Assembly: GCA_963573305.1 (NCBI GenBank)
Contig: OY754329.1
Coordinates: 149,617,266-149,681,265 of the forward strand
Source of the DNA: Pyrrhosoma nymphula
Lineage: Eukaryota > Arthropoda > Insecta > Odonata > Coenagrionidae
DNA: 64,000 bases
Direction of reading: 5' to 3'
The notes under the pieces were generated by a model that was not told the origin of the DNA, ran no database searches, and worked only from the letters and a program-made list of their open reading frames with translations. Shown here piece after piece: positions 1 to 11,500 of this stretch. The translations under genes were made by a program, and so were the position numbers. The stretch's first letter is position 1. Each line of letters begins with the position of its first letter.

Positions 1-3000
1 GAAAACATTTTCTTTGGGCAATATATTTCTGCGCAAACAATTGTTTAATTTTAAAATGATAAGCTTTGAATTTCACATTCTTTTAGCAAATAATTTTGTG
101 ATAATTCAAGGCTCAGAAAGAAGGATGTGCAGATTGAAAAATGCACCTTTCGCACTCATCTCATCTTTCTTGTGAATTCGGTCGTTTTATTATCCAATTC
201 AGTACTTCAAATACGTGTATATTATGTGTTCACTAATGACATTATACCGTATATGAATGACTTGAGCTGGATGATCTTAGATTAGTGGTTGTATCAGGTT
301 CAAGTGGTCACCCTCTTGCTTCACTGCCATTTCTGTGTTTTCCATTCGCCATAGGTCAGATTTTTCTTATGCGGGATCTGTAGAAAAAACATTCGTAATA
401 GCACTTTCTACAATGCGTTTTGTGGCTTTTTTCCTAACTTAATTACATAAGCAGCAAATATTTTATGGCGTAGTAAAGAAAATTGAACCAATGTCCTGTA
501 AAAAGTGCAGAATTAATTATGGCCTTTTGAAAGTAATAGGAATTTTGATACCGCAAGGACTCCCAGACAAAGAAAATCTAAATGCTATATATTCAGGATC
601 GACCTATTGTAAGCTTATAACGCTAATTAATACGAGTTGGAAAGTAATAAAAAACGAAACAAGCAAGGGGGATGTAAACCAAAGAAGTGGGCATTGAGTT
701 TCCACACTTTCTAGCAGAAACAGCTCGATGGACCACACCTGTGCTTCTTCACACCCAATCGAATTAGAAGCTGCTGCCCCCTTCCACTGTCACTTTTTGG
801 CAGTTAAGGGCCTTTCCTCGAGCGAGGGTGATGGGAATAATCTCAGGAAAGATTGGAAGGACCAAATGGGTGGTGCCTCTATGCAAAGATTCTCGCGAAA
901 AGAGTTAACTCACTAACTGAGTAGATTGATAGAGGCATTTGAGAGACTAGAAAAGTGAAATTATTGGCATCAGGTTACTTTTATGGAAACCAAGAAATTT
1001 ATCCAATTTCCACCGCGAAACAATAATTGAGTATGTACTGGCTTAAGTTCATGATTGAGTGGATCGAAAGTTTTTTTTTCCTAGGCATTCCAATATTGGA
1101 ATAAAATAGCATCGAGCTACTTTAATCCGAAGATATTTAAAGTGAATACGGCTTCCCTTGTTTATCGAGAAAAAAAATGGAAAATCGAAGAAGTGCAGTC
1201 ATATAGTTCCAAGCATAGCGAAAGAACTTGATATGATATTGGATACTATAGAAAGCTCACTACTTTAAAATGTAAACATTAATTTGTCATAGTTTGCGCA
1301 TAAATACATCGCCCCTGAAATTTTCTTTCCCAGAATACTTTGCGATGATAGGTGTGCGCTAAAATTTGAGCCTGACATTATGGGTTGCTACAGAGTGAAA
1401 TGGAGTGATACAGTTTTAAATCCCTTATCCAAACTATTGTTCTTTTATTGTGAATATCGCACATTCTTGTAGTAAACTAAGTATTGTAATTCCACCTATA
1501 CCAGATCTATCTACGCACCTAATTAGATCAAAGAAAAAGTTGTAAGCTCACTTCTGAAAGTTGCGTTTCCTGGCTTACTTTCGGAAAGAATTAGCAGCAT
1601 TAAGCAGAAATTAAACAAGTCCGAAACTAAGTAAATGACTAAAAAAAATTTGCAGGAGTTCAAATATAAATGGGATTTTACTACCACAAAAATATGAGAT
1701 AACAAAAGTAATCCGAAATTGCGATAATTCTTAACATTAATGAATACGCTTGCAAATTTAAAAAATAATAAAAACGAGTCCATATAATTTCCAAGATGCC
1801 ATAATTAGTTCTTGTCATTTTACCCTATATTGGTTCAGTTTTTTCCTTACAATCATTTACTGTTTCTGGAATTAAGTTTGGAGAAAATCCACAATGCACA
1901 TCGTAGGAGTTGCTTTTACAAATGTTTTTCTTTCAATTAATCGTGCATGGTGCGTGATAAAATCTGGATTAAGGGGAATTAAGAAATTTAGTAATGGCGG
2001 TGAAGCAAAGGGAAACGATACGGGGCCTTTTACGATCGCCGTAGATAAGAGGCGTTTAAAATTATTAGGAGCTTGGAGACAAAACTCAGTCAATCATGGA
2101 TATCGACTAAACTTAGTTTAAATAGTCAAGATATGATGTGTTTTTTTAAAAAATATATGAATATTGTTCCCTTCAGGCGTAGACTTGGACTAGAAGAGTA
2201 TCGGGGATAAAGCAAGCCTAATGAGATATCGATGTTATTGAGCAAAATTACCTTTATTTTGGATTCGTCAATTCATTAGGCATTATTCAGCTCCCTTGCG
2301 TGAAAAAAATATTGCGATAGCCTTCACACTTCTATCTTCTCTTCAAACATTTTCTGTTTAGGAACTCTCCCCGTAGTGAATTGTAAACTAAGGAAAGGAG
2401 TAAAAAAAGGCCGCACTCATAGGATTCCAGAATGGAAGGTGGGCACAATTGAGATATCAGCCTGCTTAATGATCTTCATATTATAGTATGTGATATCTTT
2501 GGTTTACGGATTATACTCGCTCTTTATTGAAGTTCAAAATTGAATAACAAAACGGTCACTGTCACAAAAACAATATTATCAGTACGAAACCTGCATTATT
2601 TCCATCCGCACGTCCCTCCGATTTTCTGAGCCCTGCATTCACATGAAAATATTCGCTGTAAGAACGTGAAGTTCCAACGCCCTTCCAAAATTTAAACCGT
2701 GAGCCATGTCATCAATACATGCCAGGGACCTTTACATGGACGAATCAGACAAACGAAAATAATTAAGCCGCGTTATTAAAAGCATAGAGTTAAGGCTTAA
2801 TTTCACTCCATTTCACTTTTGCTAGGTGTTGAAAAAAATGGAGGAATAAATGGCATAAAATAAGTGTAGTGAGCACGAAAATGTTGACATTTGGTGGGAA
2901 TGTATTTACAGATCTAATTTTGCTACAGTGACTATTTTAGGCTTCTTTTTCTTTCTCTTTCAATAAACTAGCTCCTGTGAAGCAAAAAAACTTTTATGCC

Positions 3001-3784
3001 GCCAAAATGCTTTCAGCTGCGTTATAAGTATTATATTTTATGAATCCGTCTTAAGCATCATAGATGTGGCTTATAACATATAAAAGAATGTTGAAACAAG
3101 CAGAAATACCAAGAAAGTCATGATGTTTTCAAGTAAAAGAATTATTTGAATAAATCTAAATGAAATAATTCATAAATTCTCTTCCACATGATTCTATCTC
3201 TTCGAGCGACGATTCGTGGTAATTGCCCTTTCTAGAGGAAAAATAATGGAAGTTATGTCATTTTCAGCTGGATTATTCTCCATAATCTGATGGAGACTTT
3301 CAATGGATATTTGAGTCCTGGCTTCTACATGGTAGCTTTCTATTACTAGAGAGATTGGGTGACTTTGGCCGACAGACCGATCATTCATCTGCTCATGCAT
3401 AACCAAACGGGAGTCCGAATCCTACCCATCTCCTCAAATCCTTCAGCAGGTCAAAATCGTCCTTTGGGTGGAGGTTTTCCGTGGCTGCTTGCATCTGTCG
3501 TGTGCGAGGGATCTTGGCACGTCTGAACTTCGCAGATCTCCCTTTTCTTCTTACTCACAAATCACAAGAAAAGAAACCCTACCCCTCCCCGCGGAAATAA
3601 TCCTTTTCGCAGGTCAAAATTTTCCTTCCGTGGGTGGTTCAACTCGCCCAGCTACGGGGAGGAAGGGCCGCTTGGAGAGGTTATTGCTCCCCCTCTCAGG
3701 GGGGCGTAGTTTGGCCACGTTGTCACATCGTGGAAAACTCGGGACTTAGAAATTTTTGGCGGTACGATTTTTTTTAACAGAACT

Positions 3785-3818
3785 GTACTTTTCCACACTT
3801 AAAAGTGTGGAAAAGTAC
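3785..3818. repeat. 34-bp near-perfect palindrome
   Basis: The arm gtacttttccacactt (3785-3800) is followed by a two-base spacer aa and its exact reverse complement aagtgtggaaaagtac (3803-3818). Transcribed, it would form a 16-bp hairpin. No longer terminal repeats or target duplication were seen around it. It may be the centre of an old foldback element or a simple cruciform-prone site. Confidence 0.85.
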
Positions 3819-4439
3819 TAAGTTTTTTACCCAAAATGGATAGTCCCTATAGCTTCTGCCTTCCTTACCTCGTGATTCACATTCGACTTTGGGGAGATGG
3901 GACAAGAGTAGATGGGAAAAGCGTAAATAAATCTGAGAACCATGACTCGTCAGCGATTCGGGGCAAACGAAAGAATCTGGGGAAGCACGCGAAGCGAGAT
4001 GGGAGGAGCGGCTACCAAACGATGAAAGTGCTCATGCAGGGAAAATGATTAAAGGATATCGCACCATCCAAAAAATACTAGTCCACCATGCCTGGCGATC
4101 CTTGAGGAAGGGAGGCTCGGAAGGAAGAGAGGGGAAGGCATTAGACATGGCGTGAATGCCCCAAAAAAGAGCTATGGGACAGAGTGGCCGAGATGTATAT
4201 GCACTCGAGGGATATTTGATTGGGGGTAAACAACTGCCAGCACGTGGCACACCATAAGCATAAGCAAATGCTCAAAATAGCTTGGCTACACTTATAAGTA
4301 ACTTATGCTCAAGAAAGCGATACCAAAATCACAATGACTTTATAAGAAACAATTCGACTGTAGAAGCTAAATGTTTACATTTTATCATTTTTCAATGAAT
4401 GCATTTTGTTGTCAAATAGACAAGGAGGAAAACCATACA

Positions 4440-4742
4440 TTACACGACTCTATGGAGCTCCGGTGGAATTTCATACAAATGCTTAAAGTTCAGCATTCTA
4501 CCTTTTTTGCGCTGATAGTAAGTAACCATCGAAGTGCGCTGCCACGTTGAATCGTTTTGAAAGAAACGATACGTTGGGGCGTCATGGGACAAAATTCGAC
4601 TTTGAGTTACATATGAAGCGTATTTCGAATTATCCATACCATAAAGTACGCAGTTTCCTATTCCGTTTGCCGGGGACTGCTCACAGCTTCGAATTAATCG
4701 ATATTTTGAATTAAGAGGGTTCGAACTAACGGGGGTTTACTG
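4440..4742. mobile_element. Possible Tigger/pogo-type element end (solo)
   Basis: The stretch ends in gggggtttactg followed by TA (4743-4744). Read on the minus strand it begins CAGTAAACCCCCGTTAG, the form expected for a pogo/Tigger terminal repeat flanked by a TA target. I found no matching left end, so this is either a truncated copy or a chance match. Confidence 0.25.
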
Positions 4743-5377
4743 TATACTTCAATCCAAAAAGATTCATCAGTTAATTTGTTGAAAAGAATAAAATTTGAAA
4801 ATTGTGACTTTTGAAAAGGGATTCTGCATGGTTAACTTTGAACAACTATATCGCACTCAGTTAAAACATTTTTTTTCTTAAACTAAAATATTTATACCTT
4901 TTTCTCAGTTTCTCTCTGTTTCGCAGAGTAAAATTTTAGGAAGATTAGAGATTATGATTCCCACCCCTCTGCCTGTCTGGCAATGGATTCTTCTGCCAAA
5001 TTTAACAAAGAATCCACTGGGTAGAAAATCTCCTTAATGACTCATTTTCGTTTAATTGAAAATTCTTTATTACTGGCTTAATTTTGTGATTCATTTCCTT
5101 TACTTTCATAGTATATAGTTTGAAACTTTTCTACCATTCTAGTCAAAGTCATTTTAATTTACAACTGTTTTACACTCCTGTGCTGCAACAGCTGTATTAC
5201 AGGACTACAACTTTACATTTACTTTAGGCTGCATTATAACTAATTTACAAATTATAATATGTAGGGGATATGATAATAAATCTTCATTTTGTGAAATGTT
5301 TCAAATTGATAGACTCTAGGTTATTTAATCCTTGAATCATTAGATTCAGCACTAAAGCCAGCTTTATACAGAGACCC

Positions 5378-5717
5378 TAGTGATGGGCCATTTCGGAACG
5401 ATTCATTTCTTTGGAACAAATCCACAGATAGAATGAGATGGAACAAATTCAGGTGTGAAAATCTTCCTGTTCCAAAGGAACGAAAGGACTTGTAGGACTG
5501 AATGAAACGAATAAGCTGGTACCAAGTGGCTTCTTATGACAATATTTCATTAAAATGCAGACTCAATGGTGCATTACCTGTATGCTTAAGCGAGAAAAGT
5601 GTATTTAACAGAGATACCTCGTGCAAGTTGAAAAAAGGAATGAATTTTTTAATGAGAGTTCAGTGAATGAGAACGAAAGGAACAAGTCCAAGAAAGGAAT
5701 GAGACTGCCCATCACTA
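5378..5717. mobile_element. hAT-like MITE
   Basis: A 340-bp segment begins TAGTGATGGGC and ends with the exact inverse GCCCATCACTA. The sub-terminal repeats are rich in ggaacgattcattt and aggaatgagac-like words. This TIR style is known from non-autonomous hAT elements. The flanking octamers agagaccc and gtagactc agree at 5 of 8 positions, compatible with a decayed 8-bp target duplication. There is no coding capacity. Confidence 0.7.
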
Positions 5718-6557
5718 GTAGACTCTTTTTAATCCTGACTGGTCTCCAGTGTGTAGTGTTGATACATAGTTAATTATGTTGTAGTGAGATGGCATTGCTA
5801 CCACATCATTAAAAATTATGTAATGAAACAATTGTTTTGTTCGATAATGTTGACATATCCATAAATTGATTTTCCTATTTATATTTTTTGACCTTAAAAG
5901 TCAGCAAAAACTGACAAGGAATGCGAATGTGATATTCAGTAGCCAAATTCGCACAGAATATTAGTGGGAGTGCAAGCTGTATTTGTGCATGTGGGAGAGG
6001 TGATAAGATCAAGGCGATAGCTGGATGGAATTTGAATTCATAATTAAAAGTGTATGTTGTTCATGCTAGAAAATTCTAACGTTTTATCAATTTAGGCAAG
6101 TATCTCCTTGTAAATTAATTGGCATTTGTTACTAGGGAAAAATGTAGTTTGCAACTTCAACATTTAAATATCTCAATTTAAACCATAATCACCATTTTAA
6201 CATATGTACTTTTAAAGTGAGCCACATTCCGCATTGGGTGGAGCTTGGTATAGTTTTGGCTACCAAATAAATTTGAATCCATGCAGCAGGAAGCTGTATT
6301 TGTTAAAGTTTTACTGCACTTCAATCTTAGACCTTGGATAATCAAGGGCTGTTGTAGACAAAACCATGGTTGACGGGTGAAATATGAACTGATTAACATC
6401 ACCTATACGATGTACTTTTCATTTACATAGTGTTTCAAATTTTAAAACTATTGGTAAATTAGAGAAATGGGTTTCAGACGTAAAATGGTGTGTTAAGCTT
6501 ATTCCAATAAAAAATTCTTTTCTCAAGAATTACAACTATTGTTCCATTTATTCATAG

Positions 6558-6797
6558 GAATCGTGTTCTTCTGAAGAGGAGGATGAGGGTGGAAGTTTTA
6601 TTCCTGCTGAAGAAGTCCGTGAATTCAAGACTCGCATCCGGCACCTAGCCCAGAGAAGGCAGGAGTTACGACAAACCTTAAAGCAAAGGTTTGCTCAACT
6701 TTGTGTGTCTCGAGCCACTGCCAATGGCCCTTCCCCAACTCCATTATCCCCTTCTCCTCATACTCAGTGGTCATCTCTCCCTCAGTGCCATCACTGA
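6558..6797 (+). CDS. Last coding exon of an unrecognised upstream gene
   Basis: The exon follows an acceptor (ttcatag, AG at 6556-6557) and runs 80 codons to a TGA at 6795-6797. It starts with an acidic serine cluster (ESCSSEEEDEGG), then a basic, predicted helical stretch (about residues 19-47: FKTRIRHLAQRRQELRQTL, QRFAQL), then a Ser/Pro-rich tail ending QCHH. The charge pattern, the acceptor, the stop and a poly(A) signal 44 bases later all support a real 3-prime exon. The incoming phase cannot be proven because the previous exon is not visible; the frame chosen is the only long one. I do not recognise the family. Same strand as SMG6, whose start codon lies 1.2 kb downstream. Confidence 0.65.
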   Translation, partial: ESCSSEEEDEGGSFIPAEEVREFKTRIRHLAQRRQELRQTLKQRFAQLCVSRATANGPSPTPLSPSPHTQWSSLPQCHH

Positions 6798-6840
6798 TTC
6801 TTGGCAAATTAAGTGATATGTGATGAATTTGTGGTAAAAA

Positions 6841-6846
6841 AATAAA
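6841..6846 (+). terminator. Poly(A) signal of the upstream gene
   Basis: Canonical AATAAA lies 44 bases after the TGA at 6795-6797, in an A-rich stretch. This is a normal spacing for a short 3-prime UTR. Further AATAAA-like words near 7.03-7.1 kb could serve a longer UTR. Confidence 0.55.
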
Positions 6847-7939
6847 AATTGGTGATTCAAAGTGTTTTCATATTCTCATTTTTAGTTTTATCAGGCCTGT
6901 GTGCTCAACCAGTTCTTTACCTGTGAAACTTAATTTGTGCTATTTTCCTTTGTTTTCAATTTTTTTAAACCCCGTTATTCTTGGAAAATCGTATGAATTT
7001 TCTTAGTCATTCACACTTCTATCAGAATAAAAAAGTTGTAATGCCACATCTGTTCGTTTGTGGCAAAAATATGAATAAAGGTATATGTGTAAATAATAAA
7101 GGAGACATAAACCTTTTGTTAACCTATACATTCCCAAGTGTATTGTTTCAGAGAGAGACAGTTCACTTAAATTACTGCCCTTGTGTATTTGGTTAGAATG
7201 CCTGTTGTTGCTTCCCAGTATTGTAATTGGTTTATGAAGAAACACAGTTGCAATTATTCCATGAATTGTCTTTATTTTCTGATCCTTTGCCAAGAGTGGT
7301 GGTATTGAGATTGTTAAGCAATGAATGTTGATTGTCAATTCTGAAAATTTTACCACATAAAAAGTAATGTTGTCAATAATAAATAAGTTTACCATATATT
7401 TTCAATGTTTTTTTTAACCTCCTCATTTCTTTTGCGGAATAACATTTTCCAACGGAAATAATTTTAGAGAAGCGGTGAAACTTGTGTTTTCCAGTAATAA
7501 AATGCAATTCCAAACCTATGCAACAACCGTATGCGTAAAAATTGGACCTTCCGTCCAGCGACGACAGATGTCCGAGTGATCGATAAATCTTGAAGCTATG
7601 AAACTATTCAGGAAAGCATATTGTAACAAGAAATAATGAGTTAAACGTTAAATACGAATTATAATGGTTGATTTTATTGTACGATAGAACATGCGAGAAA
7701 GAAAATACGTTAAATTCTATGGACAGGTCGGAAGCATAAACAGTAAGAATATTGCGTCAGTAGAACCAACCTGAGAATTTCACAAAGCTGTAATGAGGAA
7801 TTATCATAGAAAAGATTTTTTTATCTCATTCAATAGAATCTATAGGACAGAAAAATAACTATTACATCTATAAGAATATATAATTTTGAGAAAATTTGAT
7901 GCATCTGAAGAAACTGAGAGACGGATAAAATTACATTGT
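6847..7939 (+). promoter_or_regulatory. Intergenic region and likely SMG6 promoter
   Basis: About 1.1 kb separates the upstream gene's poly(A) signal from the first candidate translation start of SMG6, so the SMG6 promoter should lie here. The more CG-containing stretch around 7540-7600 includes GATCGATA (7578-7585), one base off the insect DRE consensus TATCGATA that is common in housekeeping promoters. No convincing TATA box or CpG island is seen. The transcription start cannot be placed from sequence alone. Confidence 0.35.
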
Positions 7940-8500
7940 ATGGCGAACGTTGGCCAAGACGGTTTGAAAGCCAACTTCACTCAGGTGAACCGTCATGGCG
8001 GACAATATTCGAGGAAGAAATGGAAATTGGATAAACTCTTATCAAGGTAAAGGTTATTGAACATTCAAGGCCCTTAGATTTAAGTGTAAAACATGCCATG
8101 GGATGTGTGATATCTGTTAGTCTTGTCAGAGTGACCTTTAAACCAGCAGTTGATGGAGTAGATTGCATGTACTTTTCAATGGCCAATGTTGTGATGTGCA
8201 TAGTGTAAACTAAACATGGAATCAGTGTGTTTCCCCCAATTTTCTTGTAATAAATTGGCCTTAAATCATTAAATTTTAATGCATAGGTCGTTCATATCAT
8301 TTTTAAAATCTAGTGTGTGAGCAATTATATTTACCTGTTTACAAAACGTTTGTTTTGCGTTATTATTTCACGCAGCTATCGCGCTTCATAGATGCGCTTG
8401 AATTACTGAAGTCATTATTAGCATCTATTCAATTGTTTCTCGCTTACTGTAAGAAAATAAATATTTAATTTTAATTTTTCAATTTCGCCATTTTAGATGA
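7940..8500 (+). promoter_or_regulatory. Possible uORF overlapping the SMG6 start
   Basis: An ATG at 7940 opens a frame of 36 codons (beginning MANVGQDGLK) that is +1 relative to the SMG6 start at 7995. It passes through that start. After splicing 8046 to 8497 it reads AGA then TGA, so it stops within the first bases of exon 2. If transcription begins upstream of 7940, ribosomes would meet this AUG first. Without splicing it also stops at once (AGG TAA). Whether it is in the mRNA is unknown. Confidence 0.4.
7995..8046 (+). CDS. Smg6: SMG6 exon 1 (start codon)
   Basis: ATG at 7995 in the context cgtcATGG opens MADNIRGRNGNWINSYQ and ends with a single G before the donor GTAAAGG (phase 1). That G joins AT at 8497 to make GAT (Asp), then Glu-Thr-Met. 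The exon is only 52 bases, easily missed by gene finders. It is supported by the donor, the matching phase and an upstream in-frame stop at 7986-7988. If it were not used, ATG 8505 in exon 2 (aacaATGG) would be the fallback start. Confidence 0.75.
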
Positions 8501-11500
8501 AACAATGGATATGAGGGAAAGAGATGAAGAATATGAGAATTCCTCTGGCTTTAATCGTCATGTCAAATTCGGGCAACGAGTTTATGTACCTGGTAGTGGC
8601 CCCTTAAGAAAGTCGGAGGAATCTAATGGTGGAGGTCGGAGGAGTGAAATAAGTTCCAGTGATCCGCATTCAATGGATGATTCAAGAAGTAACTCTGGTA
8701 AAGGCAATTTTGGCGACTGTGCTCAACCCCCTGGTGGCGTCAGAAAACCACCTATGCCTATTTATCAGCCTCCCAAGGGTAAAAAAGGGCATATGGACTC
8801 CAATTTAGAAAATATTGGTCGTCGAGATTTCAGTGGATTCGGCTCGGGACCAAGGTCAATACAGGGAGACAGCCGTGAGAGTACACCATCTCGAGGGGAC
8901 ATACCTCTTGGGCCACCTCTTAACACAAGGTCGTTAGGGCGCCATTCTGGAAGGGGAGGTCGTGAAAGCCGTGAGCAGACACCGTCGACGGATGTTAACA
9001 GTCATGATGAGGGTAGTAATTATGGTGATACAGCGCGGAGGAAAGCAAAAAAACCAGATCAGGCTCGGTATATACCCAAGGGAAGGGTATCGACACCTCA
9101 CGATGGTCGTGACCAAGCTAACGGTGGGGATGCTTCTGAGGTAGAACCATCTTCTTTAGACAGTATTGCTCGTGATCCTTCTCCCCTTCCACCCCGGAGA
9201 GATTTCGGTGGACCAAAACACCCTGGAGACAGTAGAGAGCCTCCAAGGTCTAAAAGAAACGAAAGAGGCCGTCGAAGATCCGATGCTTCTGACCATCGAG
9301 GAGACGATACCAGTGCTAGTAGCCGTGGTAGATGTGGTGGTGACGGAGGAGGCATTAGGCCTGAGGAGCATCATGTCAATAGAGATAGTGAGAAAATCAA
9401 CCATGACAGTCTTTCAGTGCATGGAAATTGCCACGAAGAACCTCATTCCAGGGATGGACGGCGATCTAAGCGTTCCTCCGGCAACCGTAGTCGAAATTTC
9501 AACATTGGAGGAGACGGTGATAGTCACTTAGGTGATGAGCTTTCCAGTGATCGGAGGAACAGGTCTCCACAAGAAGAGAGGCGCCATATTCCATCGTTGG
9601 TGGACCTTCGGCCTATTCCGGATCCACTGAGTCCTCCACATTTAATGAGGAATGGCGGAAGAGATGGTAACTTCGTTTTCGGAGGGGATTTAAGTGACTA
9701 CCGTGACAGGGACGATGATCTGGATGATCGGAGCTCGGCGTCGCAGGGAGGCAGGGTGAGGGCAAAGCCTCCTTCTGGTCGAAGAGGCAGTGGCGCATCC
9801 GTGGGAAGCATCGGCGGGCAGCCCGGCGGAGGGGGTGGAGGGGGGTCGGCTCGTGGACGCCCTCCTCCTGCGCCAGAGCTCCCACCGAGACTCAGGAAGA
9901 AGCTGCTGGGAATGGACGGTGGGGGTGGTGGGGATGCGGAGGGCCAAGCCGGTGGTGGGCGGCGTCACTACGATTCTGGGGGTGAAGACTGGGATGGGAG
10001 CTCGGTGACCTTCCAGTGGAGCCATTCCCGTCGGAGACAACCACCGAATACCTCTTCATCCAGTGGTGGTGGCTTGAGTGCAGCTCGTGGAAGGGGTCGT
10101 GGCAGAAGAGGGAGGGATGGTGGCGACGGACGTATTGGAAGTGAGCTGGGTGGTGCTTCATCCAGTATGGTTCCTCCAAGGTACTCGAGATCTCTCACAC
10201 CTGATCGTCTCTCCGAGTCTAAGTCATCTACTGTATGTCGGTATCCTGCTGATGTGATGGCTGGTAGTTTGGGAACTGCTGGACGGAGAACAAGCTGGAG
10301 AACGTCACCACCATCACCCCGATCAGTTACACCTTCAGGAGAGCCATCCAGATACAGGTAATCAGGGCCATACTATAATGCATTTTCATAAAAATTAGGC
10401 AACACATCTTCATTTATTATTTCATTTTTTATGTGAGCCATTTCATATCAGTTTATTTTCATTTTCAGACTTGCGTATATTACAGCTGATATTAAGTCTG
10501 TGGTAATACTCCTGGTTTTTAATTTAGAGTGAATTTTCCAGATGGTGTGCTTGTCTGTGGAGGAATCCTTGTTCCTCCTTGATTCACAAATTTACGGAAA
10601 TTTAATTTACTTCAGGTATGGTAATGATGAAAAAAAATGATACAAAAATTGAATTCCTAATGAAACTGATGCACATCTGCCTAATTCAGAGGATAATTTT
10701 GATTTTCTCTGTGTTTTAATTATGCGAAGTTCTCAATATCGTTACTGTTCCTTTAAAATGTAGAAGAGCCAATCCTGTAATAACTAGGTGTATATTTGAG
10801 GAGGTGGTATTGGTTATTCTTGTTCGAGTGTGGCCTCCTCTCTCCTAGAGTGTGCTGTTATCAACTTAAGATGTCGATCCCCTCATAATACCAACACTGC
10901 TACTGCTCTTAGCAATAATCAAAGTGGAAGTTGAATTTTGGTCAATTCTAGGCTACTTTAAGTCAAGTTAAACCAGATTCAGCAATTATTTTCTAGTAAA
11001 TTGTATTAGTAAGATTTTATTGAAGTTGCATAATGTTAAGCTGAGTTATGCTGTTATGTTTTTGTAAACATGCCTCAATGCTACATCTATATCACAGTGA
11101 AAGTTCTCATGGAGTTGCTAAAAATCAGACCATGGCGTTACGTAATAATTTTGTTACTTAATTTTCAAGTATTGGTATTCTAGTTAATGCCAGTTGCGAA
11201 GCATGAAAAATTTCAGAGAAACGGTTGTAAGATATTTTCATGGCAGTAACATTAGGTATGTTTTACCAGTATCCCTGTCAAGGAGAAGCTGTATGGTAAT
11301 GAATAATCAGTTTCGACTTTAAGTGCCAAGACATAGCATGGAGATAAAAATTGAAATGGTTGTATTGAAGCATAAAGATACCTAAAAATTGAAATTTTGA
11401 TATTACAGTACAACTCAATTAAAACGAATTTAAGGAACCGACCTTTTATTTCGTTGTAAACGGGATTTTGTTACATCCAAACTACTGCATTTTTTGCTGC

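Larger units (their letters stand above)
1..6557. other. Mostly non-coding DNA upstream of the first exon
   Basis: AT-rich sequence with only short open frames that lack coding character. The separately listed items are a 34-bp palindrome near 3.8 kb, a possible Tigger-type end near 4.7 kb and a hAT-like MITE near 5.4 kb. A pair of similar phrases (about 3447-3475 and 3610-3637, both beginning caggtcaaaat and ending gtgggtgg or similar) is a weak direct repeat. Because the exon at 6558 begins at a splice acceptor, this stretch is probably an intron of the upstream gene. Confidence 0.6.

Noticed and set aside
9098..10198. Several 60-120 codon frames on both strands within SMG6 exon 2
   Set aside because: They overlap the well-supported SMG6 frame and reflect its GC-rich low-complexity sequence.
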